DNA of 64,000 bases, taken from positions 69,294,358 to 69,358,357 of the forward strand of contig CM068377.1 in assembly GCA_034770075.1 (NCBI GenBank). The letters are read 5' to 3'. The DNA is from Aralia elata. Taxonomy: Eukaryota > Streptophyta > Magnoliopsida > Apiales > Araliaceae. The notes beneath the pieces are model-generated. The model did not search any database. It saw nothing but the letters and a program-made list of their open reading frames with translations, and had not been told where the DNA came from. The position numbers and the translations under genes were made by a program. This document shows positions 22,146 through 33,900 of the stretch, piece after piece (position 1 is the first letter of the stretch; the number at the start of each line of letters is the position of its first letter).

Positions 22146-23360
22146 GGTCGTTGATTGGTTTTGAGTGTTTTTTTTTTTGGATGAGATGTGTGATCGGCTT
22201 CATGTCCTGGATCTCCCACCAACATCATCCACGTATCATGCCGCAAAAGCCATCACTCTGATCATTTGTGAGGTTGAAAGCGACGCGCTTGTACTTTCCC
22301 GAAGATTTTCATTTTGATCGTACCTGCACGCATGGAAAAGATGTTATGTATGATCTGACAGATATGTTATGGACAGATGCATGTGCACAACATATGTTTA
22401 GATAGAAATGACCCCTGTTCAGTCAAATGATACGATTCGACCGTCGTCATTATTTGTCAACATTTGATTGGATCACGCCTTATCGTGAAGGGTAGTTTCT
22501 AGAGTTCAACATTGGTGTTATACTCTGCCTGTTCTTGGTCGTCTTCATTTCATCGAGTTGAGGCAGTCTGTTTCGCTCTCTGTGATGATCGACAGCTATG
22601 CTGGGCTCTTTGGCCTTTTGATCATTTCTGCTGGCCGATATGCTGCTGTCCCGCATTATATCATCCTCGTATATGCTCATGCATGTGGATCATTTGGATG
22701 TCGAGGCAATGATAGTCAGGATTGGGGAGAAGCCCAATGACAAGAAGTTCTGTACAGCCTCAGTTTCCTTCCATTTCACGATTCTTAACTGCCCCTGCCT
22801 TGGTCCGTGTCGCTACCAAGAATTTCTATCGAAAACTCGCGATGTTGACCGTGCTGAGTTATCCACAGCTCTGCAAGATCCTGTATATCAGATGACTAAC
22901 AAATGCCAAAACTTGAAGGCTCGGGCCGTTAGTGTTAGTTCAACACAAAGATACTATAATCTTGACAAAAATGCAGTTAAAGCACATGAAATTGAATATC
23001 TATTGATCGCACAATCTAGCAAGTTGTGAACCGTGAATGTACTAGATTGGAAGTTTTTTTTCGATCCTTCGTGAATTGATGATTTTCTATTTAACGGGTT
23101 AGGAAATCGTAAGAACACCTTCAAGCATTCATGGTCATTGTACGTGAGTAAGGTCAAATTCAAAACAACTACCTTCCCTCGTCAAAGGTATTATGTCTCC
23201 ATTCTCGACAACGTCCTTAGCAGGATTGACGTCATATGACAAATGCACTGTGCGATGCAGCATTCAGTAGGGGTTTCTCTTCCATGACCTCTTGTTTAAG
23301 GCTGAGAGTTTTTTTCGTATTATCTTTTCTCTTTATTAGCCCACTTCACTTGTCTCGTTT
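22146..23360. other. Tat-A interior with remnant antisense start
   Basis: There is no intact gene. An ATG at 22408-22410 opens with MTPVQS, identical in its first six residues to the starts at 41838 (Tat-B) and 62657 (Tat-C), but the following coding sequence is lost. The rest shows no domain I recognise; it is probably decayed antisense cassette and spacer. Confidence 0.5.
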
Positions 23361-23850
23361 TCTTAGGCTATTCAAAGTTACCCATTTAACGAGTTTTGGA
23401 CCAATGACTCCCGAACCAGACGATTTTGGGGCATTAGGTGTACAGACACTCCTCTGAGTTTATTTACTCGAGTAACAAAGGCCACGGTTCGAGACAAGCT
23501 GGTGGTCTACCCCATTCATTCTTTTCTTGACCTTGCGCAAGATTCGTTTTCTTAGGCTTGAGTTACCCATGTAGCGAGTGTTAGGCCGGTGACTCCCAAA
23601 CCAGATGGCTTTAGGGCACCAGATGTAGAGACATCCCTTAGGCTTAATTACTCGAGCAGCCCATGCCACGATTCGAATCTGCTCGGGCCTCCTCTACTGT
23701 AATGCTCGCTTTCTTAGGCTCTGAGTTACCCATGTAACGAGTGTTGGGCCAGCGACTCCCAAACCAGATGGCTTTAGGGCACCAGGTGTAGAGACACCCC
23801 TCGGGCTTAATTACTCGAATAACCCAGGCCACGATTCGAGACATCAGCTT
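23361..23850. repeat. Threefold 160-185-bp tandem repeat
   Basis: Three imperfect copies (about 23361-23510, 23548-23690, 23710-23850) share TTCTTAGGCT, GAGTTACCCAT, GACTCCCAAACCAGATGG and TTACTCGA boxes. Copies 2 and 3 are closer to each other than to copy 1. I did not find the array in Tat-B. Confidence 0.75.
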
Positions 23851-24375
23851 GATGATCATTTATCGCCTGACTTCTCGATTTTAGCTTGATAATTACTGAC
23901 TATCTGACTGCGTGTTAATTGCCATCAGCGTTGTCATAGTTTTATACCCCACAACTGAAAGTTCGTGCAAATGCAAAGTGAAGGCTGTCACATGAGGTCG
24001 ATTCTGTCGCAAACGTTACTTTGAATTAAGGCTTTGTACCCGGTCAAAAGGTTGAATAGCCTTCTTTGTCTAATCATACTCACGATCGTGCTCCACGGTT
24101 GCTTGTCAGAATTAATCCAATTCCCATTCAGTCAAATAGAATCCCCTTTCACGCGGATCATCGTATCCCGGGAAAACTATGCTTGACAAATGCCAGATGA
24201 TCATACCGTTGAAGATTGAATTGACATGAGGTAGCATTTGATGATGATGGTGCATGTTGATGGGATTGTTGCATGGGTGCCAATTTGCACGTCATCATTT
24301 CCTGGGTAGTTGACAAGTGCCCTAGTGTTAAGTTGCTTTTCTTGTGATCTTCCTCGTACCGGTCGCATCGGTATC

Positions 24376-25090
24376 TCACTGGGCTTGACAAAAGATCCGG
24401 TCCTTTGACTTGTTGAAAGGTTCGGGGGATTTTTGATTTTTGATTTTTTTTTTCGTGACGGCTCCCTTTAATTTAGAGCGAAATTCCCCATAGCTTCGTC
24501 TTGGCAGGGCGCGATCCTTTTGAGGACTAAATCGTTTATTTTGAATTTCCGGGATCCTACCCTCTTGTCGTATGCCCGGGAGATGCGTAAGGGGCTGTCC
24601 CTGCAAATGTGCGAACTGAGGTTCGACAGGCAAACAGGGTGAGCGACAATAAATCCGGCCATCCCCGATGATTGGCGAACATTCTTCCCATGATCGCCTT
24701 TGTGTTTTATTCGCAGCCCCTACTGCCCCATTCATTTTGGGCCGGTAAGTGACTGAATCAAAATGTTTGATCTTGAATTTGTCGTATATCTCCTCCCTGA
24801 GGGCATCGTTCAGATTTCTATAGTCGATGTGGCCCCCTACTTCTCCTCCAGACTGTGGTACTGGGATTCTGTCGGAAAGCCATTCAGGGTAAATAGACAC
24901 CGCGATGATTCCTGCTTTAAACCGCTTGATAATCTCGTCCTTTACTTTCAACCTCCATTCAGGCTTCAACCTTCTCAACTTTTTCTTATAGGCAGTCGAT
25001 GTCCTATAACGTCTGTGGATAATCCAATCACGTCACCACGGGACCAAGCGAACACATCTCCATACAGGGTCAACAACTCGGCTATTTTTT
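24376..25090 (-). pseudogene. Tat-A pol fragment: RT start fused to integrase end
   Basis: Reading down the minus strand, a pre-RT segment (DVFAWSRGDVIGLSTD, about 25065-25015) and the RT opening (KPEWRLKVKDEIIKRFKAG) match Tat-B. After IDYRNLNDAL (about 24810) the frame passes directly into integrase sequence (KFKIKHFDSVTYRPKMNGAV, about 24780-24720) and on to the integrase C terminus near 24480. Everything between, meaning the RT catalytic core, both RNase H domains and the integrase N terminus, is deleted. Frameshifts follow. It is a dead remnant, but it keeps the edges of the deletion clear. Confidence 0.8.
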
Positions 25091-25160
25091 TCTTCTTTTT
25101 TTTTTCTTTTTTTTTTGTGTTCGAATTTGCCCCTACTCCAGGTTCTTTGTGATCGTTAGG
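25085..25160. repeat. Poly-T/GCCCCTACTCC block, copy 1
   Basis: A T-rich run followed by GCCCCTACTCC and GGTTCTTTGTGATCGTTA recurs at about 28155-28245. It is a dispersed duplication inside Tat-A bracketing the scrambled pol pieces. Confidence 0.7.
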
Positions 25161-25395
25161 GGCTCTGACGCTTGATGGCGATGGTTTGGTCTAAACTGGG
25201 TTTGGGTTTACCCCCGACCCATGTTTTGATCTCACCAGGCGTATTGTCGATATCTGTCTCGCCCTGCTCAATCCCCATTAGATCGAAATCTAGCTCTATA
25301 CCAAAATTGTGATCCTCCTTTAAATTTGGCCTATCGCTTGTCAGGCTAGAATGCCTCAAATCGGGGTACCTGACATAAAACAAAAATGCTTGTCA
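25156..25395 (-). pseudogene. Tat-A pol fragment: pre-RT linker
   Basis: The minus-strand frame starting MFYVRYPDLRHSSL and running through IELDFDLMGIEQGETD matches the first part of the RT exon of Tat-B (47428-47200). As there, it begins next to a CAG that looks like a splice acceptor (intact Tat-B intron at 47415-47582). The frame ends after about 70 residues, at the T-rich block. Confidence 0.75.
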
Positions 25396-25559
25396 CATAT
25401 ATAAAACATTTCAGCACATGATCTTTTTTTTTTTTTTTTGATAACATGGCAAAATGACATGAGCGTGCAAGGATTTAAAATAAAACTCAGAATTTTAAAA
25501 CCCATTGATCTTCTACTGGCCGGGATTCACTGTCATACTCTTGGATTTACCCCTTTCGG

Positions 25560-26065
25560 GATATCACCTGCTGCACGGTCCAACTGGCCACGGTGAGGTC
25601 AAGCAATGGAGCTCATTAGGAGGTGCATGGATCGCATTGGCATGGATCTGACATTGATGGCATTTCCTGACATGAGTATCGCAGTCAGTTTTCATGGTTA
25701 GCCAGTAATGACCCGTTCACATGATTTTCTTTGCCAAAAATGTTTTGCTCATATGGGCTCCGCACACATCGCCATGTACTTTGTTCATTTGTCTGTGGGC
25801 TTCTTCGGCTTCCAGATATCTCAGCAGTCCCATAGCTAGGTCCAATTTATGCCCTTTGGTGCTGTATATTCCCATGGCCAGCCGGATGACCAATTCGAGT
25901 CTCCCACTATTATCATTTTTTTTGATTCCCATTCCTAGAGCTAATCTCAGTCCTAGGATGAATCCCTCGTATTTGGCTGTATTGCTGGAGTGGCAGAACT
26001 GTAATTTCATGGCTATCGGCCTCTGCCATTTGGATGGATGGAGTATGGACTTTACGGCCTCTTAG
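25560..26065 (-). pseudogene. Tat-A pol fragment: RNase H and integrase zinc finger
   Basis: The minus-strand reading gives part of the second RNase H (KLQFCHSSNTAKYEGFILGL) and then the integrase N terminus. The latter has the HGDVCGAHMS stretch and, past one stop, HYWLTMKTDC and CHQCQ (about 25715-25635), the HHCC finger residues. The order along the element is wrong: this C-terminal pol piece lies upstream of the pre-RT and RT pieces. It ends near TSPWP at about 25580. Confidence 0.78.
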
Positions 26066-26682
26066 TTGGGTGATGAGTGTGTTTTATACACACAATTTGG
26101 GTACTTTTGACCTTGATAATTTGGAATTCTTTGGGTACTTTATGTGGTTTTATTGTGTTTTTATCTTATTTTTAGATATTGTGATTTTATATTGCTTTTA
26201 TATGTTTTGTATTATTTTTATGTGTTTCTACTTGGTTTTGTAGGAAATGGAGCAAGTGCTAGTTGATCACCAATGCTCGTGGATGCCTAGTTTGCCATTT
26301 TGAGCCTAACATGGACATAGCAGCTGCTTGCGGCTCAATTTGACCCATGATCCAATCCGTATCTCTCAAAACTCAAAGAACGAAAGTTGTAGATATTAAT
26401 CTCAGCTTTCGGGAGCATCCGGAATCATCCAATTTGAAGTTCGTATGAGAGAGTTATGGCTATTTTACCATCGGATTTGGCATATATTTTACACAGCAGT
26501 TGCTTCGGGCTTAATTTTCGCTTTTCTCCGGATATTGTCTCGTCAAGCTCCAGTTATGAAAGTTGTAGATCTCTTTCTCAGCTTTCCATAGCCTATTTAC
26601 ACGCCTTAATCCGAGTTTAGACGAAGAAGTTATGGCCATTTTACTAACAGAGGTCAAAGCTGAGTCGGGATACAGGCCACCT

Positions 26683-26830
26683 GGCGCGGGCGCGCGGAAA
26701 TGGGTGCGGGCGCACGGCGCCTGGCACCAGGCAGCCAGCGCGCGCGCGCGCGCGCCATGGGCGTGCGGCATGTCCAGGGGGCGGCGTGCGGGCGCACCAG
26801 GCGGCGTGCGGGCGCATCTGGGCGTGCTGA
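26683..26830. repeat. GC-rich block with (GC)n
   Basis: The block is about 150 bp of GCGCGGGCGC, GTGCGGGCGCA and an 18-nt alternating GC run, all inside an AT-rich solo LTR. The alternating run is a candidate Z-DNA-forming tract. Overlapping frames (for example Ala/Arg-rich ones) are composition artefacts. Confidence 0.75.
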
Positions 26831-27389
26831 GTGCGATCTTTTGAGCCCCTAGTGCGATTCCAGCTCACTTTTGACCCAAAATCTGATGTTTAGCTAGGGT
26901 TTTACATTGGGCACTATAAATATAACATGTAGCCTCCATTTTAGAGGATCCTAGACTTCTAAAATCAGCATTCTTGGAGGGTGGAAGCTAACCTAGAGCA
27001 AGAAGGAGAAAAGGTAGCTCAAGCTCCCCAATGGGGAAGCTTGAGCAACCAACAACAATGGAAGGCTTGCTCCACCAACAAGGGCTGCAATACAAGGAAA
27101 TGAGAAGATCAAAAGGGAGTTCATCTCTAATCTTTTCATCTAGCTTTGTACTCCAAGGATGTTAGTTAGGTTTATTGCTTGTTTATTTATTTTGATTTTA
27201 GTGTTTGGTTTGAAATTGTAATTGAACCCATTGCTTATTTGAATTGATTTCTCTTCCTTTGATTATTATTACTCTTATGAATTGGTTATCATAACTTATG
27301 CTTATAGATTAATTGCTTGGCTTGTAATTACCATGGGAACCTATATGAACTTGATAAACGGATTATAGTGTTGAGACCTAGTTATGATA

Positions 27390-27720
27390 TCATGTGAAAG
27401 TTAAATATTATTGTGGGTGATTAATTGAGATTTAGTGACGTGTGTCTTGTTGATTATCCTCAATGATAGGTAACTTGATTGTATTTAGGATAGACATATA
27501 CCTAGATACCATGTGCAACCAATTGAGAATCTAATCTTAATGACTTCCTATGTGAAAGTTGGTAATTGAAAGGGTGGTTAATGAGATTTAGTGACATGTG
27601 TCTTGTTAGTTATTCTTGAAATTGGTCTCTTGATAGTGTGTAGGATAGACATATACCTACATGCCGCATTAGGAAGATTCGTAATTGACCATGGACAGAG
27701 GCTCTTACGTAATTGTGATT
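27390..27720. repeat. 156-bp imperfect tandem duplication
   Basis: Two copies (about 27390-27550 and 27551-27720) share TGTGAAAGTT, GAGATTTAGTGAC, TGTGTCTTGTT and AGGATAGACATATACCTA. The duplication is internal to the solo LTR. Confidence 0.7.
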
Positions 27721-28067
27721 TCTCGGATGTCAATTCTATGTGGTTAATTGATCTAAAAGGAGAGTTAAGATATTTGAACAAAGCATTGCACGCCAAGTGT
27801 TTGACAAAATGCTTGAATGGGGAAAATTGTAATCTTAGACATTTATCTATCTATTCTTGTTATTTATATGTCATGCAATTTAGATATAACTTCCATCTAT
27901 CTCTTGCATCAAAGAGTTTGATTTAGATCGAGTCGATATTGAGTTAGTACTTGGGGATACGTTAGAGTTAATTCCTCGTGGGATCGACAACTCTCTTATC
28001 ATTATATTACTTGTTGACCGCGTATACTTGCGCGTATTTATCGGTTGCGAAATCGACCAACATTGGG

Positions 28068-28942
28068 TCATAGGGGCAATCTCGTAAAACAAACAAGGGC
28101 CGTAGTTTAGTACTGTGCCAGTTACAAGTTGGCAGATGCATGTCAACACTGACGCATTATATTATTCTTTCTTTTTTTTTTCTTTTTCTTTTTTTTCCCT
28201 TTTTTTGTGATCGAATATGCCCCTACTCCGGGTTCTTTGTGATCGTTATGCCACGCTTTCACGGTTCTCTTAATCTTATCCTGCAAAACAAGGTTAGTGT
28301 TTGATGACAGGATAGTATTTAGAAGTTTTAGAAAACCTTGGTACGTGGCACGGATTGCCCTCCTGCAAAAACCATGTCAGTATTCTCTTTATATGTGCAG
28401 GTGATGCAATCACATGATACAAGACATATTTATTATGATGATGACGGTATGACAGTCGTATGTCATTTACACGACATTTATTTATTGAATGATAAAAAGG
28501 CATGAAGAAGCTTCCCTTTCGTTAGGTTTATCAGAAGCTGACCTACCCTAGGGTTACTCTCGCGGGCTTTTCGGCATGAAGGTCCCCAAATCTTCGCAAT
28601 CTACTCGTCTGAATCCTTTCGATTGGAGCGGATTTGGGTGGTGCGTTTCCTGAGCCATCTCCGGGGAGCAGCCCCTTCGAGTCCAGTAATAAGCAACCGA
28701 CAGGTTCGCCTCAGGAGGAGGTACTCTCTCAACATACATTCACATTCATCGTCCTCACCGTATGCAAATGATTTCTTTAAAGTAAAGCCATTCCATTCAA
28801 TCATTCATTCTTTTTACAAAACACACATTCACACAACAACAACAAGTAAAACATGCCAAAAATGTCGTACATACACACACATTCATAAATTTTAAAGGAT
28901 AGGATAGCATCAAGACTTGAACGCGGCTTAAGCCCTCTAATG
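28068..28942 (-). other. Leader region of Tat-A
   Basis: This is the untranslated region downstream of the primer site on the minus strand. The part 28500-28745 is almost identical to 51010-51250 of Tat-B. That fits a conserved leader with packaging or dimer signals, though I can identify none directly. It contains the second poly-T block (about 28155-28245). No gag start remains. Confidence 0.65.
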
Positions 28943-28960
28943 TCCCCAGCAGAGTCGCCA
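28943..28960 (-). other. Primer binding site of Tat-A (tRNA-Arg-like)
   Basis: The minus strand reads TGGCGACTCTGCTGGGGA, two bases inside the LTR. From memory, the 3' end of plant tRNA-Arg predicts TGGCGACTCCGCTGGGGA, one mismatch away. An Arg primer is described for Ogre elements. Confidence 0.8.
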
Positions 28961-28962
28961 GC

Positions 28963-30993
28963 TGTCGACGCCGGGTTTTCTCTTCGCGGGTCCTTTTAGT
29001 CTTTTCCAATTTTAGCCTCTTGATTAAATGATTTTTGGAAAAGGTCGGCATTAATGTCGACGGGGTTTTGAAAGATCGTTTTTTTATGATGAGCCAATTA
29101 ACCAGAGTCGCCAGTTGGTATATTTGAAATGGATGTACCAACTCATCCGAGTTTCGTTTTCGTAAATCGCTGGCTCATATGTGACTCCTGAATTAATTGG
29201 TCTGCGAACTGAGATTCATAGAGTTCGGGGGCTTGCTTAAGCGAGGGGAAGGTGTTAGGCACCCCCCGAGTTCCGTGAAACACGGTTACCGCAATCTTGA
29301 TGCTTTTCCTATCCTTTTAATTCTTGAATGTGTGCGTGCGCGTGTGTGTGTGTGCCTATGTGAATGTTGTGGTGAGTTTGTATGAAAGAATCATTTGGAT
29401 TTTTTAGGGAAAGTCGTGCTTTAATTTGAGAATGTTTCAGAACGTCGTTTCTATTAATACGAGAAAGCCCCCTCTTTTCATGCAAAAGGTTTGATTTTCA
29501 TTGTCAAAAACTATGAGGTTTTTTATTAGGTGTCGTTTTGGCAAAAACAAGAGTTTTAAACCTTCGTCAAAATAGGAATCGAGATCTATACGTTGCCTTC
29601 GTAAAATGATGGGCAATTTCTAGGATGTCTTTAACCCTATGCACAAAGGTTTACTAAAATGTTTCATTTCATTCATAAAAGCCATTTTTGATGATGTTTG
29701 AAAATGATTTTCTTTGGCCTTCTCGTTTAATAGGAATCGACATTCATTAGCATTTCCAAATTTTTAGCCTCGTGATGCTAATATCCTACTTTGATTGATT
29801 TTAGGAAAGATCTTTATCGTTTAATCCTTTGGAATCATTTTGGTGTCGCGAAATCTAATCAAACATAAACACGCGTCGGGGCTATTCATGGGCATGTAAG
29901 CCATCAAAATATCCCCGAACGCCAACAATCACATATTCCACTAATACGAGGCCTTAAACCCGATTCTCGCCTTAGCGTCGTTTTAAGGCCCGACAGTTAC
30001 ACGTTACAAAACAAGCATCTTGAATCTATTACATGCACCAAAACGTCCATCATCGGATTTGAACCACGGGGTCGCTTTCCTAGGCTCACAACCACGATTA
30101 CTACACGCTCACAAAATGAATACTATAATAATAACAACGTGGATTGCCTAACACATCCTAAAAATACAATCAATTAAACTACGCCTAATATATATCCATA
30201 AACAACCTAGAAATATAACCAATTGTATAACATCGGGATATTAGGAAGAAATTTGTTCCAATGGAACCCTCACCAATAATCCCTAATCCATGATTGTTCA
30301 ACAATATTCTTGAAAATTACAATTTAATTTAATCAAATGACATGATAGAAGTTTGCAAAAATAAGGAGATTTTCACCTTGCAAATGATACCAAAATTGTG
30401 TAGAAACTTGTGTATTGAGTGAAATATGAGATGTATTGATAGAATCCAACAACAAGGGAAAATTCCTCTCTTTTTCTCTCAATTGTTGCAAGAATTTTTT
30501 GCTATTTCTCTCTATTTTCGAGCTAAAACTGCTGCTGTTTTTCTTTTTCTCCCGCCAAAACTGCTACTGTCTCTCTTCTGCAGGAGGAAATGAGCTGAAA
30601 TAGGCTGGCTGGCCCACCTCCCATCGCACTCAGCTGATAGTGCTGATTTCCTGGTTTTCGTGCTGGCGCACTCACTTAGCCGCAGATCAATCCGCGGCTA
30701 GCTGGCTTGACTTTCTCAATTTTCGTGCTACGCCTCGATTTTCGTGCCGTGACGCTGGTTTTCGCGGACAGGCTCGTATTTTATAGTCTGGGAATCATTG
30801 GGAGGCGTGCCACACCTTTCGGGAATGCCAAATTCGGATAGCCCTGCTGTCACGTCGATTTCGGTTGCAAATTGTCATGGTGGCGTCGAGCGTCCGTACT
30901 TTTTCCATCTTTTGCTCTCGCAGGCCGGTCCATTTGACGAATTTGCCCTCCTGTCAAGGTTAGTATACGAAGTGCAAAATTTGGGTGTCTACA
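28963..30993 (-). repeat. 5' LTR of Tat-A
   Basis: Full-length 2,031-bp copy. It holds the empty target site of the solo LTR near 30585-30592 and the inverted motif CCGCAGAT..ATCCGCGG at about 30680-30697. Confidence 0.92.
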
Positions 30994-30998
30994 AGGAG

Positions 30999-33900
30999 CC
31001 TTACAAGGTCAACCACCACACCAGCCTAACCCAAATAATCCACATAGGTCGGCATTTAAGGATTTTAAAACCGTTGGACCACCTGAGTTCAAAGGGATTA
31101 CTGATCCAGTTGAAGCTCAAATTTGGATAACCGAAATGGAGAAGTTTTTCACGGTAACTAATGTAAGCGAAGAACAGAAGACCATATTTGCAACCTTTTT
31201 CCTAAAACGTGAGGCAAACTTTTGGTGGGAAACCACAAAAACTAGGGCTGGTGAAGGGATAATTCCGTGGGTAAGATTTAAAGACCTGTTGTTTGAAAAT
31301 TACTTTCCACAAACAATGCAGGACAGAATGGAAGTAAAATTCTTAGAGTTAAAATAAGGGGATATGACTGTATCTCAGTATACAGCTAAATTTAATGAGT
31401 TGTCTCGTTTTGCTTCACATCAAGTAAACTTTGAGACGAGAAAAACTAGAAGATTTGAGGAAGGGTTAAAGCCTCAGATAAGGAGTAAAATATCAATCTT
31501 CCAATTAAAGACGTTTTCAGAGATTCTTGAGAAGTCTGTTATAGCTGAGATCGAGAATGAAAATCTTCTCAAGTTTCATAAGGAGAAGAGGAGTCAAAAT
31601 GAAGGTGGAAAGTTTAAAGGAGAAGTTAGTACAGGGGGTACTAATAACAACAAGAGGAAGTGGGATACCACTTTTTCTACCAACTTTGGAAGAAAGGGGA
31701 ATAATTATAATAACAACAACACCAACAGAAACCAGAATAATAATAATAGGGTAGGACGTTGTGTCACATGTGGAAAGAACCACCAGGGAGTGTGCCGCAG
31801 AGGGGTGGTTACTTGTTACAGTTGTGGTCAAGAGGGATATTATTCCTCTGATTGTCCCAAAAGGATTAATAATAACACCAATTAGGGAAATCAGAATTTT
31901 AAATGTTATATTTGTGGCGCAACGGGTCACATATCGAGGAATTGTCCAAGGAATAGGAACCAAATAGGGGGAGGAAATCAAGCCCCAAACAACACCCTCA
32001 AACCTACAGTAGCAGGAGCTGGAGGTCCGAGTCGTCCAACCGCCAGAACGTTTAATATGACGATGAGGGATGCTGTTGCTACACCGGACGTGGTAACATG
32101 TATCATCCGTATCGACATTTTAAATGTATATGTGTTGTTCGACTCTGGTGCTACTTGTTCATTCGTATCTAATAGCTTTGCTAAGAAGTTGAAAATACCA
32201 TGCGAAGACTTAGACATACCTTTCAATGTGGAAATTGCTAATAGAGAGATAATTCCCGTTAAAACTGTATATAAAGGTTGGAACGTAGAGATTAAAGGAC
32301 ACAAGTTTCTTGTGGACCTCTTTCCTATACAACTCGGGGAATTCGATATAATCTTAGGCATGGATTGGTTGGTTAATCATAATGCAATGATTGATTGTCA
32401 TCGGAAACGTGTAAACCTGTTGACTGAGTCGAAGTCAAAGGTAGTGTTCAACGGTAGTTGTTCACCTAAGCGATCTCGATGTTTGACAGTAATGCAAGCA
32501 GAAAGATTACTTAGGAAGGGTTGTACAGGTTATTTGGCATATATAGTATATACTCAAAAAGAAGGAGCAAAGTTAAATCAAATACCTATAGTTAGAGAAT
32601 TTTCGGATGTATTCCAAGATGATTTACCAGGTTTACCTTCGGATAGAGAGATTGAATTTGTTATCGATCTTGCACCTGGTATGGCGCCAGTTTCCAAAGC
32701 ACCGTACAGGATGACACCTGTAGAGTTGAAGGAGTTACTTGTGCAGTTACAAGAACTCTTAGACAAGAAGTACATACAACCCAGTGTTTCACCATGGAGA
32801 GCACCGGTATTGTTTATAAAGAAGAAGGATAGTACGTTAAGGTTATGCATTGACATAAGAGAATTAAATAAGTTAACCATAAAGAACAAATATCCTTTAC
32901 CACGAATTGATGATTTATTTGACCAGTTGAAAGGGGCCGAACACTTTTCGAAGATCGACCTACGATCAGGTTATCATCAATTAAAGGTAAGAAAAGAAGA
33001 TGTGCCGAAGACAGCGTTTAGGACATGCTACGGACATTATGAGTTTCTTGTGATGTCTTTTGGATTAACAAATGCGCCGACAGCATTCATGGACTTGATG
33101 AACCGAGTGTTTAAGCCATGCTTAGACAAATTTGTCGTAGTGTTCATCGATGATATTTTAGTATACTCGAGAACAAAAGAGGAGCATGTTGAACACTTAA
33201 GGAGCGTATTAGAGATATTACGCAAGGAACAACTTTATGTAAAGTTTTCCAAATGTGAATTCTGGTTGGAAAGAGTTCAATTCTTGGGTCATGTAATTGA
33301 CAAGAATGGGATTGCAGTAGATCCAACAAAGATAGAAGCGGTTGTAAATTGGGAACAACCAACAACTCCAACAGAAGTGCGAAGTTTTCTCGGTTTAGTA
33401 GGGTACTATAGACGTTTTATACAAGATTTCTCAAAGATAGCGACCCCGCTAACTAATTTAACTCGAAAGACAGTGAAATACGTCTGGACAGATAAATGTG
33501 GGGAAAGCTTCCAAGAGTTGAAAAAGCGGTTAAGCATGGCACCAGTGTTATCTTTACCAGATGATACAGGCGGCCTTGTAGTTTATAGTGATGCGTCACA
33601 CAAGGGATTAGGTTGTGTGTTAATGCAACATGAGAAAGTGATTGCATATGCATCAAGACAACTCAAAGATTATGAGAAGAGGTATCCTACGCATGATCTG
33701 GAGTTAGCCGTTGTAGTATTTGCTTTAAAAATTTGGAGGCATTACTTGTACGGAGAGAAGTGTGAAATATACACAGATCACAAGAGTCTAAAGTATATAT
33801 TCACTCAGAAAGAGTTAAACATGCGGCAGAGGAGATGGCTAGAGTTGATAAAAGATTTCGACTGTGAAATTTTATATCATCCAGGGAAAGCCAACGTCGT

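Larger units (their letters stand above)
26071..28062 (+). mobile_element. Solo LTR (TGATGAGTGTG type), 1,992 bp
   Basis: It has TG...CA ends (TGATGAGTGTG and GACCAACA) and TSD TTGGG (26066-26070 and 28063-28067), inserted in the RNase H remnant of Tat-A. No internal coding region is present. The late segment CTCGTGGGATCGACAACTC resembles the 3' end of Athila-type LTRs, but that assignment is tentative. Orientation is judged from the same segment. It contains a GC-rich block and a 156-bp tandem duplication. Confidence 0.82.
15291..30993 (-). mobile_element. Tat-A: rearranged Tat/Ogre-like element, minus strand
   Basis: This 15.7-kb insertion in Tekay-A gag has TSD AGGAG (15286-15290 and 30994-30998). 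Its LTRs start TGTCGACGCCGG and end GTGTCTACA on the plus strand. The primer site (28943-28960) next to the right LTR shows that it is transcribed from the minus strand. The interior keeps the leader, scrambled pol fragments, tandem repeats and purine tract, but no working gag or pol. Two solo LTRs inserted later. The LTRs are about 2,030 bp each without the insertion and differ at only a small number of sites, so it moved recently although it is coding-dead. Confidence 0.92.

Noticed and set aside
23644..23859. Minus-strand frames repeated across the triplicate unit
   Set aside because: Similar short peptides recur because the DNA unit is duplicated; no start or domain evidence.
26511..26868. 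Ala/Arg/Pro-rich frames on both strands
   Set aside because: They are composition artefacts of the GC-rich block inside the solo LTR.
28554..28895. Small frames in the Tat leader (also near 51135-51401)
   Set aside because: The nucleotide sequence is conserved between Tat-A and Tat-B, but frames shift at their ends and have no domain; conservation is better explained by a functional untranslated leader.
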